From: CAYMCO01 sp964388955
GTDB taxonomy: Bacteria; Chloroflexota; Anaerolineae; Anaerolineales; E44-bin32
Length of the DNA: 64,000 nt
Reading direction: 5' to 3'
Assembly (NCBI GenBank): GCA_964388955.1
Contig: CAYMCO010000002.1
Coordinates: 161,427 to 225,426 of the forward strand
The notes beneath the pieces are model-generated. The model was not told the DNA's origin and did not search any database. It was given only the letters and a program-made list of their open reading frames with translations. Positions 17,923 through 27,104 of the stretch are shown piece by piece. Made by a program: the position numbers and the translations under genes. The number at the start of each line of letters is the position of its first letter. Position 1 is the stretch's first letter.

Positions 17923-19158
17923 ATGAGCAAGATCCGGTTGATCGCCATGAGGGAGATCGTGGGGAAGATACGATCGCGCGGTTTCCTGCTGACCACGCTC
18001 GCACTGCCGCTGATCTTCATCGTCATCGCGCTGGTGGGTGGCGGGGTGCCGGGGGGAGGGGCGGGACCGGTAGAACCGCCTCCCGCGGCGGATCAGGTCA
18101 CGCAGCCCGTGGGGATCGTGGATCGCGCCAATCTCATCAAACAGATCCCGGCGGACCTGCGAGCTGCTCCAATAGAGGAATACAGTTCCCTTGGGGAGGG
18201 GGAGGCCGCCCTGCGGTCGGGCGAAATCGGGGCCCTCTTCCTCATCCCGGAGGACTATCGACAAAGCGGCGATGTCGTCCGCTACAGTATGCGGCTGGGC
18301 TCCGGTCTGTCGGACACCGGGTGGCTGGATTGGCTGCTGGTGAGCAATTTGCTCCCGGACATGGATCAAGCGGCACTCCAGCGGGCCAGATATCCGTTTA
18401 ACGCCCAGGATCTGCGTGTGGTCACCCTGAGCTCGCAAGGAGCCCGGGGAGCCGCTGCGGATTCGATGATCCCTTACTTCGTGGGGATCGCGGTGATGAT
18501 GCCGTTGTTCACCGGAGGAGGCTACCTGTTCCAGAGCCTGACGGAGGAGAAGAGCAGCCGCATGCTCGAGATACTGCTGGTATCGATTCGGCCATGGCAG
18601 TTGCTCGCTGGTAAGGTCCTGGGCTATGCCGGGCTGATCCTGCTGCAGTATGTCGTGTGGATCCTCTTGGGGGCCATCGCCGCGGTGGTCACCGGGGCCG
18701 GCGGCGGGGGCCTGCTGGCTTCAGTGGATCTTTCCGCGCCTGAGCTGCTCTGGGTTCTGCCCTACGCACTGGGTGGGTTCCTGCTATATGCGGGAATCAT
18801 GGCAGGCATCGGGGCCCTGGCGGAGGATATGGAAAGCAGCCGGGTCTGGATTTTCGTGATCACCTTGCCCATGCTGCTCCCTTTCTACCTCGGCTCGGCC
18901 ATCTCGCAGGCTCCCGGTGGGCCGCTGGCCGTGGCCTTGAGTCTGATCCCCTTCTCAGCGCCGGTGGCCATGATGCTGCGCCTGACAAGCACTGTCGTGC
19001 CGATCGGGCAGATCCTCTTCAGTCTGGGGGCGTTGCTCCTTACAGGTGTAGGTGCGATATTCGTGATGGCCCGCCTATTCCGGGCGCAAGTCCTCTTGGG
19101 GGGCGGCGGGCTATCGATGCGCCGGTTGTGGGCGGCGCTGACCGGCGCGAGCACCTGA
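17923..19158 (+). CDS. ABC-2 type permease (system 2, second subunit)
   Basis: Paralogue of the preceding permease (411 aa), with the same plan: an N-terminal helix, an extracytoplasmic domain to about residue 175, a coupling segment SLTEEKSSRMLEILLVSIRPWQLLAGKVLGY and C-terminal helices. Shared wording with its neighbour (SIRP..L.AGKVLG, GGPLAVALSLIPFSAP) shows a tandem duplication. A GAGGAG-like site precedes the ATG. Together with 15733-17861 it makes a three-gene exporter. Confidence 0.88.
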   Translation: MSKIRLIAMREIVGKIRSRGFLLTTLALPLIFIVIALVGGGVPGGGAGPVEPPPAADQVTQPVGIVDRANLIKQIPADLRAAPIEEYSSLGEGEAALRSGEIGALFLIPEDYRQSGDVVRYSMRLGSGLSDTGWLDWLLVSNLLPDMDQAALQRARYPFNAQDLRVVTLSSQGARGAAADSMIPYFVGIAVMMPLFTGGGYLFQSLTEEKSSRMLEILLVSIRPWQLLAGKVLGYAGLILLQYVVWILLGAIAAVVTGAGGGGLLASVDLSAPELLWVLPYALGGFLLYAGIMAGIGALAEDMESSRVWIFVITLPMLLPFYLGSAISQAPGGPLAVALSLIPFSAPVAMMLRLTSTVVPIGQILFSLGALLLTGVGAIFVMARLFRAQVLLGGGGLSMRRLWAALTGAST

Positions 19159-19380
19159 ACCATTGGTCACATCCATCTTCCTCGGAGCGTGGTTCAAATT
19201 ATCCATATCTCCGGCTACATCTCTCGTCTAAACTAGGGGACACACAGGCATCCCGTGGGAGGCGAATAGAGGGCCTGATGCGCGCCTGCCGCGCATGGTG
19301 TGGCAGGGGCAGGGCCCCTGCACGGATGGGCGGATATTTGTCCTTGGTCGGGCTCGTCCGAGGGGAGGGAAAGGAAAGGG

Positions 19381-20547
19381 ATGGAACGGGAATTCGAGTC
19401 ACAAATCTGCCCGCAGTGCAGCGCGCCCGTTCAAGCGCTTGGGCAGCGGGTTACGTGCGAGTATTGTGGGGCAGCGTTGGTGCGATCGCAAGCGCCGGGA
19501 GGCGATGAACCCGCCGCTTGGGGGCTGCATTTCCGAATGGTTTCGTGTGTGGATCGGCAGGGAACACAAACGCCAGCCTTTCGACTTCTCATTCCCAAGA
19601 CGTGGGAATTCGAGGGGGGCGTCAACTGGCCGATGAGCAACCCGGGCATGCCTGCTGTCATCGCCTTCCGGGCCTTCAACCCACAGGGGGCGGAGGCGTT
19701 TGAGGTCTTTCCAAACATCCCGTGTTACTGGAGCAACAATCCCATGGTGATGGCCTTCCTCCCGCAGGGGGGCTCGTACTTCGGGAGCGAGGTCAGGCCG
19801 CCCGCACCGGCGGTGGATATCTTGAGAGAACTCGTCCTTCCGCGCCATCGAGCGGACGCAAGCGGGTTGGAAATCCTGAGCCAGGAGCCGCTTCCGGATC
19901 TCCCCGAGCAGGTCCGCTCGAGCGGGCCTGCCGCCCCCGATGGCCTGACCACCGCCGATGGAGGGCGGATCCGCGTCCGGTATCGCATTGGGGACGAGGA
20001 GATCGAAGAGGAGTTCTACGGCGTAGTGGAGGTCGCCCGCCTGCAGATGCCTTCCATGATGGGCATGATGGAGAGCGTCAACTGGAGCGCGGGCTATCTA
20101 TTCTCCTTTCGAGCGCTGGCGGGCCATCTTGACCGGCTGGCCGACTCGTTCCTCTCCATCGTCCGTTCTTTCCGCCTCGATCCGCAGTGGTTCAACCGCT
20201 ACATACAGGTCAGCCAAGGGTTGATCCAGAATCAGAATCGGCAGATACAGCAGGCCGGCCAGGTCAGCCGGATCATCAGCCGTACGAACGATGAGATCAG
20301 CGGCATGATCCGGAGTTCCTATGAGGCGCGCCAAGCCACGATGGACCGCCTGTCGTCCCAATTCAGCCAGGCGATGCGCGGCGTCGATCAGTATCATGAC
20401 AGTCACAAGGGCTATGACGTCGAGCTTCCCGGAGGGTACGAGCACGCTTGGTCGACGGCGCTGGGCGAGTATATCCTCACCGATGACCCCAATTTCAACC
20501 CCAATATTGGATCGAATATGGATTGGGCCCCGTTGGACCGCTCATAG
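19381..20547 (+). CDS. zinc-ribbon protein of unknown function
   Basis: 388-aa protein that I cannot assign. Residues 7-25 form a zinc ribbon (CPQC, then CEYCG). Residues 45-270 look like a compact beta-rich domain (LLIPKTWEFEGGVNW, FPNIPCYWSNNP, IEEEFYGVVEVARLQ), and 275-350 form a Gln/Arg-rich helical segment (GLIQNQNRQIQQAGQVSRII). No signal or membrane segment is seen, so it should be cytoplasmic. The ATG at 19381 was taken because the zinc ribbon follows at once; upstream readings are low complexity. It lies on the same strand 222 bp after the ABC operon, but no functional link can be shown. Confidence 0.75.
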   Translation: MEREFESQICPQCSAPVQALGQRVTCEYCGAALVRSQAPGGDEPAAWGLHFRMVSCVDRQGTQTPAFRLLIPKTWEFEGGVNWPMSNPGMPAVIAFRAFNPQGAEAFEVFPNIPCYWSNNPMVMAFLPQGGSYFGSEVRPPAPAVDILRELVLPRHRADASGLEILSQEPLPDLPEQVRSSGPAAPDGLTTADGGRIRVRYRIGDEEIEEEFYGVVEVARLQMPSMMGMMESVNWSAGYLFSFRALAGHLDRLADSFLSIVRSFRLDPQWFNRYIQVSQGLIQNQNRQIQQAGQVSRIISRTNDEISGMIRSSYEARQATMDRLSSQFSQAMRGVDQYHDSHKGYDVELPGGYEHAWSTALGEYILTDDPNFNPNIGSNMDWAPLDRS

Positions 20548-20751
20548 CTCGGGCGCCCGGCGTTCCGGGTCGATTCCTCACGGCAGCCTGTCGATGCAAT
20601 TGCGCTCATGGGGCCTCGTCGCAGGCTCTCTGCATGTGGGGGGAGGGATATTCCCAGCAGAGCGCCGCCTGGGGATGTCAACAGGGGCGATTCTAGCTCC
20701 CGAACGGTGGATCTCGGCGGTCGGTCAAAGCGCCCCGGCCGGTGGATCCAA

Positions 20752-21393
20752 TTATGCGACCAGGAACGATTCCACCTGCGCCCAGATCAGCGCCATCTGA
20801 TCGGCCAGCCGGTGGCCAGAGTCGACCTCGACCAATTGCACCCGGTCCGGGAAGTGTGCCGCATACTCGCGGCTGTGCTCGATGGGCACGATATCGTCTT
20901 CGCGGCCATGGATGATCCGAATCGGACAAGGGGGGGGAACCACCTCTCGATATTGCAGTCCGTCATTATAGTAGGCGAAACGGAGCGGGGCCTCAGACGC
21001 AAAGGCGTAGTGGAAGAAATCGCGGCTGCCGTGCTGCCGCCAGTGGGCGATCTCCTCCTCGGTCAGGTTCATTCCCCGGAATGAAAGCGCAGGCGCCAAC
21101 AGCAGCAGTCGCTTGACCCCTCCGAACCGGTTTGCATAATGGATCCCCGTCAGCGCGCCCAGCGAGCTGCCGATCAGACGCAGGCCCGATGGGGGGTGAT
21201 CTAGCAGGAATTGCCGCAGCCGGTTGACCAACCCGGTCACGGTCATGTACTCGAAATCCTTTGGCGTGGGGTTGAACTCAATTGCCTGGAAGCGGATTTC
21301 CGGGTGCGACTCGAGCTTCTGTGATAGGTAGGCGGCTTTCGAAGATCCTGAGGATGATGCGAAGCCGTGCAGCAGCAGGATATCCCGTCCCAT
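20752..21393 (-). CDS. alpha/beta hydrolase, YqiA-like esterase
   Basis: Small serine hydrolase (213 aa). It opens with DILLLHGFASSSGSSKA, has the nucleophile elbow GSSLGAL, the acid in HGREDDIVP and the histidine in SGHRLADQ, which is the compact layout of YqiA/UPF0227 esterases. The ATG at 21393 has GGAGG seven bases upstream; the open frame before it is Arg/Pro-rich and discarded. It lies 88 bp after the B3/B4 gene on the same strand. The substrate is unknown. Confidence 0.85.
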   Translation of the reverse strand: MGRDILLLHGFASSSGSSKAAYLSQKLESHPEIRFQAIEFNPTPKDFEYMTVTGLVNRLRQFLLDHPPSGLRLIGSSLGALTGIHYANRFGGVKRLLLLAPALSFRGMNLTEEEIAHWRQHGSRDFFHYAFASEAPLRFAYYNDGLQYREVVPPPCPIRIIHGREDDIVPIEHSREYAAHFPDRVQLVEVDSGHRLADQMALIWAQVESFLVA

Positions 21394-21481
21394 TCGGGTG
21401 CCTCCATTTGGATGTTCGGTTCCGCCGGTGGAAGGGGAGACCTGAACCGGCGCAGATCCGCGCCCCCGCGCGGGGAGAGGT

Positions 21482-22171
21482 TCAGGCCTGCGCCACCTCC
21501 ATCGCCTCCCGCTCGGCACTTGGCGAAAAGACCCGCACCAGATCCTCGATGTCCGCCAGATGCTCATTCACCAACTGGGGCTCGATCCCCGGCGCGGCGT
21601 AGGTCGTGTACAAGACGCGGCGGGTATCCGGCTTGATCTGCGTGCGCAGGTCCGGGCCGTAGATCACGCTGGACATCACCCCTTCCTGGTCAGTGATGTA
21701 CATGTCACCTTCCTTCAATTCCTGATCCTGGCCATTGATACGGATGTAGCGCTCCCATCCGTGCGCGACTTCGATACGCACCGGCGGGGAGAGCGAATCC
21801 AGGTCGTGACCTGCGGTCAGCAGCAGGTTCGACAGCTCGGCCATGAACATGGCCTCCACCAGCGCCGGGCCACCCGGGATGGCTTTTCCCTTATGAACGA
21901 TGGACTCCAACTGCAAGAGCACGTGGTAGGTTTTCCGGAAGCCCTTGTAGTAGGCGCGGTAGGCCATGAGGATGGGCGTGGATCGCAGCGACTGGCGATC
22001 CTCCCCCGCATATTCCACTCGCAGCCGTTCCAGCAACTCGCTTTTCAGGGGTTCCAGGCCGTAGTGATGGGATGGGTTGCGCACATTCCCCAACGCTAGA
22101 ATCCCCACCACCGCGCCCGGATACCGCGCGCGCCAATCTTCCGAGACGGTCAAAAGGTTGTCAATCTGCAT
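21482..22171 (-). CDS. B3/B4 tRNA-binding-domain protein (PheT-like solo domain)
   Basis: 229-aa protein of the free-standing B3/B4 domain family (COG3382), related to the editing/tRNA-binding part of phenylalanyl-tRNA synthetase beta. Diagnostic stretches are YRAYYKGFRKTYHVLLQLES, GGPALVEAMFMAELSNLLLTAGHDLD and TDQEGVMSSVIYGPDLRT. No catalytic synthetase domain is attached. Homologues are suspected to act on mischarged tRNA or related molecules, but the function is not established. It precedes the esterase gene and follows the E1 pair on the same strand. Confidence 0.85.
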   Translation of the reverse strand: MQIDNLLTVSEDWRARYPGAVVGILALGNVRNPSHHYGLEPLKSELLERLRVEYAGEDRQSLRSTPILMAYRAYYKGFRKTYHVLLQLESIVHKGKAIPGGPALVEAMFMAELSNLLLTAGHDLDSLSPPVRIEVAHGWERYIRINGQDQELKEGDMYITDQEGVMSSVIYGPDLRTQIKPDTRRVLYTTYAAPGIEPQLVNEHLADIEDLVRVFSPSAEREAMEVAQA

Positions 22172-22225
22172 CTTCTGATCCCTTCATGCCCTGGCCGGAT
22201 GATGTCTCCCCATACTGCATATGAG

Positions 22226-23299
22226 TCATTCTATCGGCGCCAATCCAAAACCGGATCCCCTCGGCGTCGCGCTGGGCGCTTCGATGCAAGGTTCCAAGAC
22301 CTGACGGGCGGCCAGCAGGATGCGGTCCACATTCGGCAGGGTCTCTCGTTCGAGGTTCGAGGCGTAGGGGATGGTCCCCGCGGTGCAAACCCGTCGGAAC
22401 CGGACCGTGATCCGCCTCTCCATCAGCGAAGCGGCGATCTCGCCGGAGAGCCCGAATTCCCGGTAGTCCTCATCGACCACCACGACTCGGCCGGTCTCAG
22501 AAGCCGACTGGCAGACCGTGTCCCGATCCAGGGGAGAGACGCTGCGGAGATCGAGCACCCGCGCGCCCGTGCCCTCGCTCTCCAGGCGCGCCGCGGCCTG
22601 CAGGCAGCGGTGCACGCCAACTCCCACGCTTATCAAGGTCAAATCCCCCCCCTCCCGCCGCTGGATCGCGGACCCAAAGGGAATTGGCTTCCACCGACGG
22701 GGAACAGGCCCGTGCGCGCCTTCGGCCGGGACATCGAACGACATGTCCCTTCTGCCACCGGACCCCACCGCATCCAACCAGTAGTCGGAGAGCAGCTTAT
22801 GCTCCAAAAAGACGACCGGGTCAGGATGCTCGATCGCCGCCAGCATCAATGCGCCGGCGTCGGCCGGCGTGGAAGGCACGACCACATGCAGGCCCGGGAT
22901 GTGGGCCAGCCAACCCCAGAGGGATTGCTGATGTTGCCCACCGTCTCCGTATCCGCCGCCGCAGGAAGCGCGAACCACCAGCGGGGCGCCCCACTTTCCG
23001 CCCGACAACGCCCGAACCTTGGCCGCGTGGTTCAATAGCGCGTCCGCCGCGACACCGATGAAGTCCACCATTTGCACCTCGACGATGGGCTTCAGCCCCG
23101 CCATGGCGGCGGCCACGCCCGCCCCCAAGAATGCGCTCTCGCTGATGGGGGTGTCCCGCACTCGCCCGCCGCCGAATCGGGCATACAGGTTTCGCCGCAG
23201 ACTGCGCACATCCTCCCCCATGATGACGATGCGTTCATCCTCGGCCATCGCTTGGGCGACGGCGCTCTCGATCGCAGCGGCAAAACCCATGGTTTTCAC
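22226..23299 (-). CDS. 2-oxo acid dehydrogenase E1 component, beta subunit
   Basis: Beta subunit (357 aa) of a thiamine-diphosphate E1 enzyme of the pyruvate/branched-chain/acetoin dehydrogenase type. Typical blocks are IVIMGEDV, RVRDTPISESAFLGAGVAAAM, GGYGDGGQHQQS and the transketolase C-terminal domain (RVLDLRSVSPLD, VVVDEDYREFG). Its ATG lies in the stop region of the alpha-subunit gene (four-base overlap), so the two are coupled. No E2 or E3 gene is nearby, so the partner subunits must be encoded elsewhere, or the E1 works in another complex. Confidence 0.93.
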   Translation of the reverse strand: MKTMGFAAAIESAVAQAMAEDERIVIMGEDVRSLRRNLYARFGGGRVRDTPISESAFLGAGVAAAMAGLKPIVEVQMVDFIGVAADALLNHAAKVRALSGGKWGAPLVVRASCGGGYGDGGQHQQSLWGWLAHIPGLHVVVPSTPADAGALMLAAIEHPDPVVFLEHKLLSDYWLDAVGSGGRRDMSFDVPAEGAHGPVPRRWKPIPFGSAIQRREGGDLTLISVGVGVHRCLQAAARLESEGTGARVLDLRSVSPLDRDTVCQSASETGRVVVVDEDYREFGLSGEIAASLMERRITVRFRRVCTAGTIPYASNLERETLPNVDRILLAARQVLEPCIEAPSATPRGSGFGLAPIE

Positions 23300-24303
23300 G
23301 TTCGCAGTTTCCCTGCCTCGATTTCCTGGGTTATGCGCCCGGCGAGCTGCTGCATCTCATCTTGGACCTCCTCTTCGATGGCTGCCACATCCCGGTCGGC
23401 GGCCATCAGGGCATTCCGCGTCTGCTGGATGGGGTCCGCCGCCCAGCCCCCGGTGGATCTCGCGGCCTGCGCCATCCGGGAGGAGAGATCGCCCACCGCC
23501 CGTAGCCGGGCTGCGAGCGGGGCACCTTTGGGATGCAGGACGGATCTCGCCATGCCCAGCAAGATCGGCAGGCCTTCGGCCAGCGGGGCCCCGACGGCCC
23601 GGAGAAGCGGATCGCCCAGCATGTGTCCTTCTGGATGCGCGCACCGCGCGTGCAGCCAGCCGGGCCCTTCCCCCGCCCGCGCCCGGGATATCAAATCGCC
23701 CGCCGCTCGCCAGACCGCGGCGACATCGCCTCCATCGACTTCGCGCACGGCGAGATGGAAGGCGCGGGCCCGGGAGATCAGATTCCCGGCGGTGACCTCC
23801 CCGGAAGGGGTGGTCACCGCCATGCCATCATCCTTGCAGACAAACAACAGCGGGGATGACCATGCGGCGGCCAGGTTCATCGCTTCAAGGACCATCCCCT
23901 GGTTTGCCGCTCCCTCTCCAAAGAAGGCCACTCCGACGGCACCGGGGCGGAGCTGTTCAGCGGCCAGGGCGAAGCCGAGCGCCGCCGGGCCGCTGGAGCC
24001 AACAATGCCGGACGATGCAGCCAGGTGCTCCCGCGAGAACAAGTGCATATGCCCCCCGGCTCCCCGGCACAAACCGCTTTCCAGACCCAGGAACTCGCGC
24101 AGCAGCGCTTCGGGGGGGACGCCGCGCATCAACAGCGGGGGCGTCGGCCGGTAGTCGAGCGCCATCCCGTCGCCTGCCTTCAGGTGATGCACCACGCCAG
24201 CAGCGATCGCCTCCTCGCCGATCCCGGTATGCATCTCGCCCGTGATCAACCCCGCCTCCCAGAAGATGCGCACATGCTCCTCAAAGTGGCGGCTGCGGTA
24301 CAT
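23296..24303 (-). CDS. 2-oxo acid dehydrogenase E1 component, alpha subunit
   Basis: Alpha subunit (335 aa from this ATG) of the same thiamine-diphosphate enzyme. The cofactor motif reads GEGAANQ...CKDDG rather than the common GDG...NN. The ATG at 24303 (MYRSRHFEEHV) probably truncates the protein: the frame continues for 18 codons (LTLVGNGSEANPLALYHS) to a CTG at 24355-24357, directly after a stop codon and seven bases after AGGAG (24365-24369), and the family normally has an LYRxM-type helix there. The ATG is given as the conservative start. The acceptor substrate cannot be told from the sequence. Confidence 0.92.
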   Translation of the reverse strand: MYRSRHFEEHVRIFWEAGLITGEMHTGIGEEAIAAGVVHHLKAGDGMALDYRPTPPLLMRGVPPEALLREFLGLESGLCRGAGGHMHLFSREHLAASSGIVGSSGPAALGFALAAEQLRPGAVGVAFFGEGAANQGMVLEAMNLAAAWSSPLLFVCKDDGMAVTTPSGEVTAGNLISRARAFHLAVREVDGGDVAAVWRAAGDLISRARAGEGPGWLHARCAHPEGHMLGDPLLRAVGAPLAEGLPILLGMARSVLHPKGAPLAARLRAVGDLSSRMAQAARSTGGWAADPIQQTRNALMAADRDVAAIEEEVQDEMQQLAGRITQEIEAGKLRT

Positions 24304-24364
24304 GGAGTGATACAGGGCCAGGGGGTTCGCCTCGCTCCCATTCCCGACAAGTGTCAGTTAGAGG

Positions 24365-24369
24365 CTCCT
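24365..24369 (-). promoter_or_regulatory. ribosome binding site pointing to a CTG start
   Basis: AGGAG on the minus strand, seven bases before the CTG at 24355-24357 that opens the E1 alpha frame. There is no comparable site before the downstream ATG at 24303. Confidence 0.6.
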
Positions 24370-24510
24370 TTCCGATTCACCTGAACCGGGCCGCCTGCCT
24401 CTGGGGGCGCCTGCACGATTCGCCCCTCGGAGGGCGAGGGGGCCCCGGTGCAGTTGTTCCGGATAGCCTGCCGCGATTCTGCCCCCCTTCCAGACCGGGC
24501 CGTCGACTCC

Positions 24511-25119
24511 CTATCGATCCTCGAGAATCTGGATGCGCAGCGGCGTCGACTCGCCGCCGATGAACACTTCATCCAGGTCGTACGAGCAGGCGGTGAGGAC
24601 GAGGATGATATCGAGTTCGGCGCGAAATTCGACATAGTCGCCCGGAGCCGTCGGCGAGGGGCCCACGATCAGTTCACCATCCGGGCCGACGGGGGTATTC
24701 TGAAATAGATTTACCGGCCCTGGGACCTCGGTGAATTCCAGACCGAGTGCCCCGATCGAAGCCAGGTAATTCGCGCGGCAGCTCGGGTGATCCTCGCCTG
24801 CGCCCATAAAGGCGTACAGCCCAGGGTCGCAGGCGGCGTAGAGCGTGTCGTGGATTCCAGGCGAGTGGTCGGTGATGAACGTAAGCGCCGGGCGATACCG
24901 GTTGGTGTAGAAAGGCTGTCCGACTCGGGGGAACAAGCGGTTGAGCACCGCCCGGGTGCGCTCCGTGCACAGATATTCTTGAGGATCTTCGCTCGATAGG
25001 GCGAAGAGGTCGCCCACCTGGCAGCCCTCAACGTCTGTGACGCGGATGAGGGAGCCTTTGGCGACCGGAACTGCTCTGCCTTGATATCCGGGGACAAGGA
25101 TGTCCGCAATGGTGTTCAT
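24511..25119 (-). CDS. DUF1989 / urea-carboxylase-associated family protein
   Basis: 202-aa soluble protein of the DUF1989 family (COG3665). Conserved blocks include VEGCQVGDLFAL, TFITDHSPGIHDTLYAACD with a His-x-x-Cys type metal site, and HPSCRANYL. Relatives are encoded next to urea carboxylase or aminomethyltransferase-type genes, but the biochemical role is not established. Here none of those partners is present. It heads the minus-strand run that continues with the E1 subunits 153 bp downstream. Confidence 0.87.
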   Translation of the reverse strand: MNTIADILVPGYQGRAVPVAKGSLIRVTDVEGCQVGDLFALSSEDPQEYLCTERTRAVLNRLFPRVGQPFYTNRYRPALTFITDHSPGIHDTLYAACDPGLYAFMGAGEDHPSCRANYLASIGALGLEFTEVPGPVNLFQNTPVGPDGELIVGPSPTAPGDYVEFRAELDIILVLTACSYDLDEVFIGGESTPLRIQILEDR

Positions 25120-25579
25120 AGTGCATCGCCTCCGACGTGTTGCCTTCTATTGTACAGCACAGGCCCTGGACTGGGGATCCAGGTGAAATCCGGATAGGGG
25201 TCTTGTACCCCGCGCAAGTCGAATCTGCAATCAAAGCCACCTTCTTCCCTCAGGAACGCAGAAGCAGGAGGAGGATTCCCCGGAAAGCTCGCTCCAGAAT
25301 TCACAATACACAACGCGCAATACACACGCGCAATCCACAACATAGATGCCGCTGTCGCGGCGGCTGCGCAGCAGGAAGGGGTCGATCCTCGATGGCCATC
25401 CAGCGGAGAAGGCTGGTACCGGCCGCACCCTGTCGACGACACGGGCCAGGCCTCTCGATACGGGCCTCGCTCCGCTCGGAACCGCTCGAGATGCGGCTTG
25501 CCTCGCACTTCCCGATGATCGCAGACGGATATCGCGGCGCCGAAACCCCTCCCCCGCAATGGTACAATCGAGCCATTCG
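25120..25579. other. gene-free stretch with CA-rich short repeats
   Basis: Intergenic region between divergent genes. Around 25310-25345 there is an imperfect repeat of the words CAATACACA and ACGCGCAAT. A TACAAT box at 25563-25568 could be the -10 of the CDF gene. Nothing coding is supported. Confidence 0.5.
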
Positions 25580-27034
25580 ATGAATGGTGAGGGTGGAGAA
25601 GTGACGACTCGGGACGGCCAGGCCGGCTTGGCGGCAGACATGCAGGGAGAGAAGCGCAAGGTCGCGCTGAGCTCGGTATTGGCGGCCATATTCCTGACCG
25701 CCATGAAGCTCGTGGTGGGCCTGTGGACGGGAAGTTTGGGCATCTTGGCCGAGGCTGCCCATTCCGGACTCGATTTGGCCGCTGCAGGAGTGACCTATAT
25801 GGCGGTGAGGGTCTCGGACCAGCCCGCCGACCGGCACCATATGTACGGTCATGGCAAGGTGGAGAACCTATCAGCGCTTTTCGAGACGCTGCTCTTGCTG
25901 GTGACCTGTGCATGGATCATCTACGAGGCCATCCAGCGGTTGTTCTTTCAGCCCGTCCAGATCGAAGCCAGCGTGTGGGCCTTTGCGGTGATGGCGATCT
26001 CCATACTGGTGGACTTTGGCCGCTCCCGCGCCTTGGGCAGAGTGGCGCAGAAATACAACAGCCAGGCGTTGGAGGCTGACGCGCTGCATTTTTCCACTGA
26101 TATCTGGTCCTCGAGCGTGGTTATCGTCGGCCTGATTCTCGTACGCCTCGCGGCTGCCTTGAACGCCCCGATTCTGGAGAAGGGGGATGCCGCCGCGGCC
26201 CTGGGAGTGGCAGCGATAGTCGTCTATGTGAGCGTCCAACTGGGAAGACGGGCGGTGGATGCCCTGTTGGATGCCGCGCCTCGAGGCTTGCAGGAACGGA
26301 TCGCGGAGGCGGCGAAGGTCCCGGGTGTGCTGGACGTCAGGGATGTGCGCGTGCGCCAATCAGGCCCTCGTACATTTGCCGATCTGACCTTGGCGGTGCC
26401 GGCGGACACCAGCGTGGAGCTGGGCCACAGCATGGCGGATCGAGCAGAGGCATCCGTGGCGAGCCTGCTGCCGGAGACGGATATCATGGTGCATGTTGAG
26501 CCGGAGGATCAACATACGGCCGGTGAGGTGGGGGAGATCCGGTTGATCGCGGGCCACCACGGGATGAACGCGCACGCCCTGCGACTCTTCGATCTGGGGC
26601 GGGGGCGTTCGCTTGAGCTGCATCTGGAAGTGCCGGGGGCGGACCGGCTGGACGAGGCGCACGAACGGGCGACCGCGTTCGAGGCGGATGTGCGCAAGCG
26701 GATCCCTTCGATCACCAATGTGATCACTCACATCGAGCCCACGGGTGGGCCCCATGAGGCGCCCGATGGACAAAGCCTGGATGAGCGCCAGGTGGCGAGA
26801 GCGCTGGATTCCCTGGAGGACGAGTTGGGGGGTCGATGCGATTTCCACCATGTGCTGCTGCACGAAGTCAGCGGCGAGATGACCCTCTCGCTTCACTGCC
26901 ACCTGGATCCGGGCATGGATCTGCACGCAGCGCACGATTTCTCGGAGCAGGTTGAACAAGCCCTGCGCGCGAGAATGCCGCAGTTGGCCAGGGTGATCAT
27001 TCATGTGGAGCCGGCGGGTGCTCCAGAGATCTGA
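25580..27034 (+). CDS. cation diffusion facilitator with three C-terminal repeats
   Basis: Metal/proton antiporter of the CDF family (484 aa), exporting Zn, Fe, Mn or similar ions. The membrane domain (about residues 20-215) has both metal-site helices: AAHSGLD and HFSTD, plus YGHGKVE. A normal CDF has one cytoplasmic ferredoxin-like dimerisation domain ending in HVEP. Here the pattern occurs three times (MVHVEPE near residue 303, ITHIEPT near 381, IIHVEPA near 472), so the cytoplasmic part is tripled. The start is uncertain: the ATG at 25580 lies just after a TACAAT box, while the GTG at 25601 has GAGGG eight bases upstream. Confidence 0.92.
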   Translation: MNGEGGEVTTRDGQAGLAADMQGEKRKVALSSVLAAIFLTAMKLVVGLWTGSLGILAEAAHSGLDLAAAGVTYMAVRVSDQPADRHHMYGHGKVENLSALFETLLLLVTCAWIIYEAIQRLFFQPVQIEASVWAFAVMAISILVDFGRSRALGRVAQKYNSQALEADALHFSTDIWSSSVVIVGLILVRLAAALNAPILEKGDAAAALGVAAIVVYVSVQLGRRAVDALLDAAPRGLQERIAEAAKVPGVLDVRDVRVRQSGPRTFADLTLAVPADTSVELGHSMADRAEASVASLLPETDIMVHVEPEDQHTAGEVGEIRLIAGHHGMNAHALRLFDLGRGRSLELHLEVPGADRLDEAHERATAFEADVRKRIPSITNVITHIEPTGGPHEAPDGQSLDERQVARALDSLEDELGGRCDFHHVLLHEVSGEMTLSLHCHLDPGMDLHAAHDFSEQVEQALRARMPQLARVIIHVEPAGAPEI

Positions 27035-27104
27035 GTCGAGCAGCGTCATCCGCCTCTGACCTTGCAGCCTTTCGGGGCCGTCACCTTTTCTAGAGCAGCC
27101 AACC

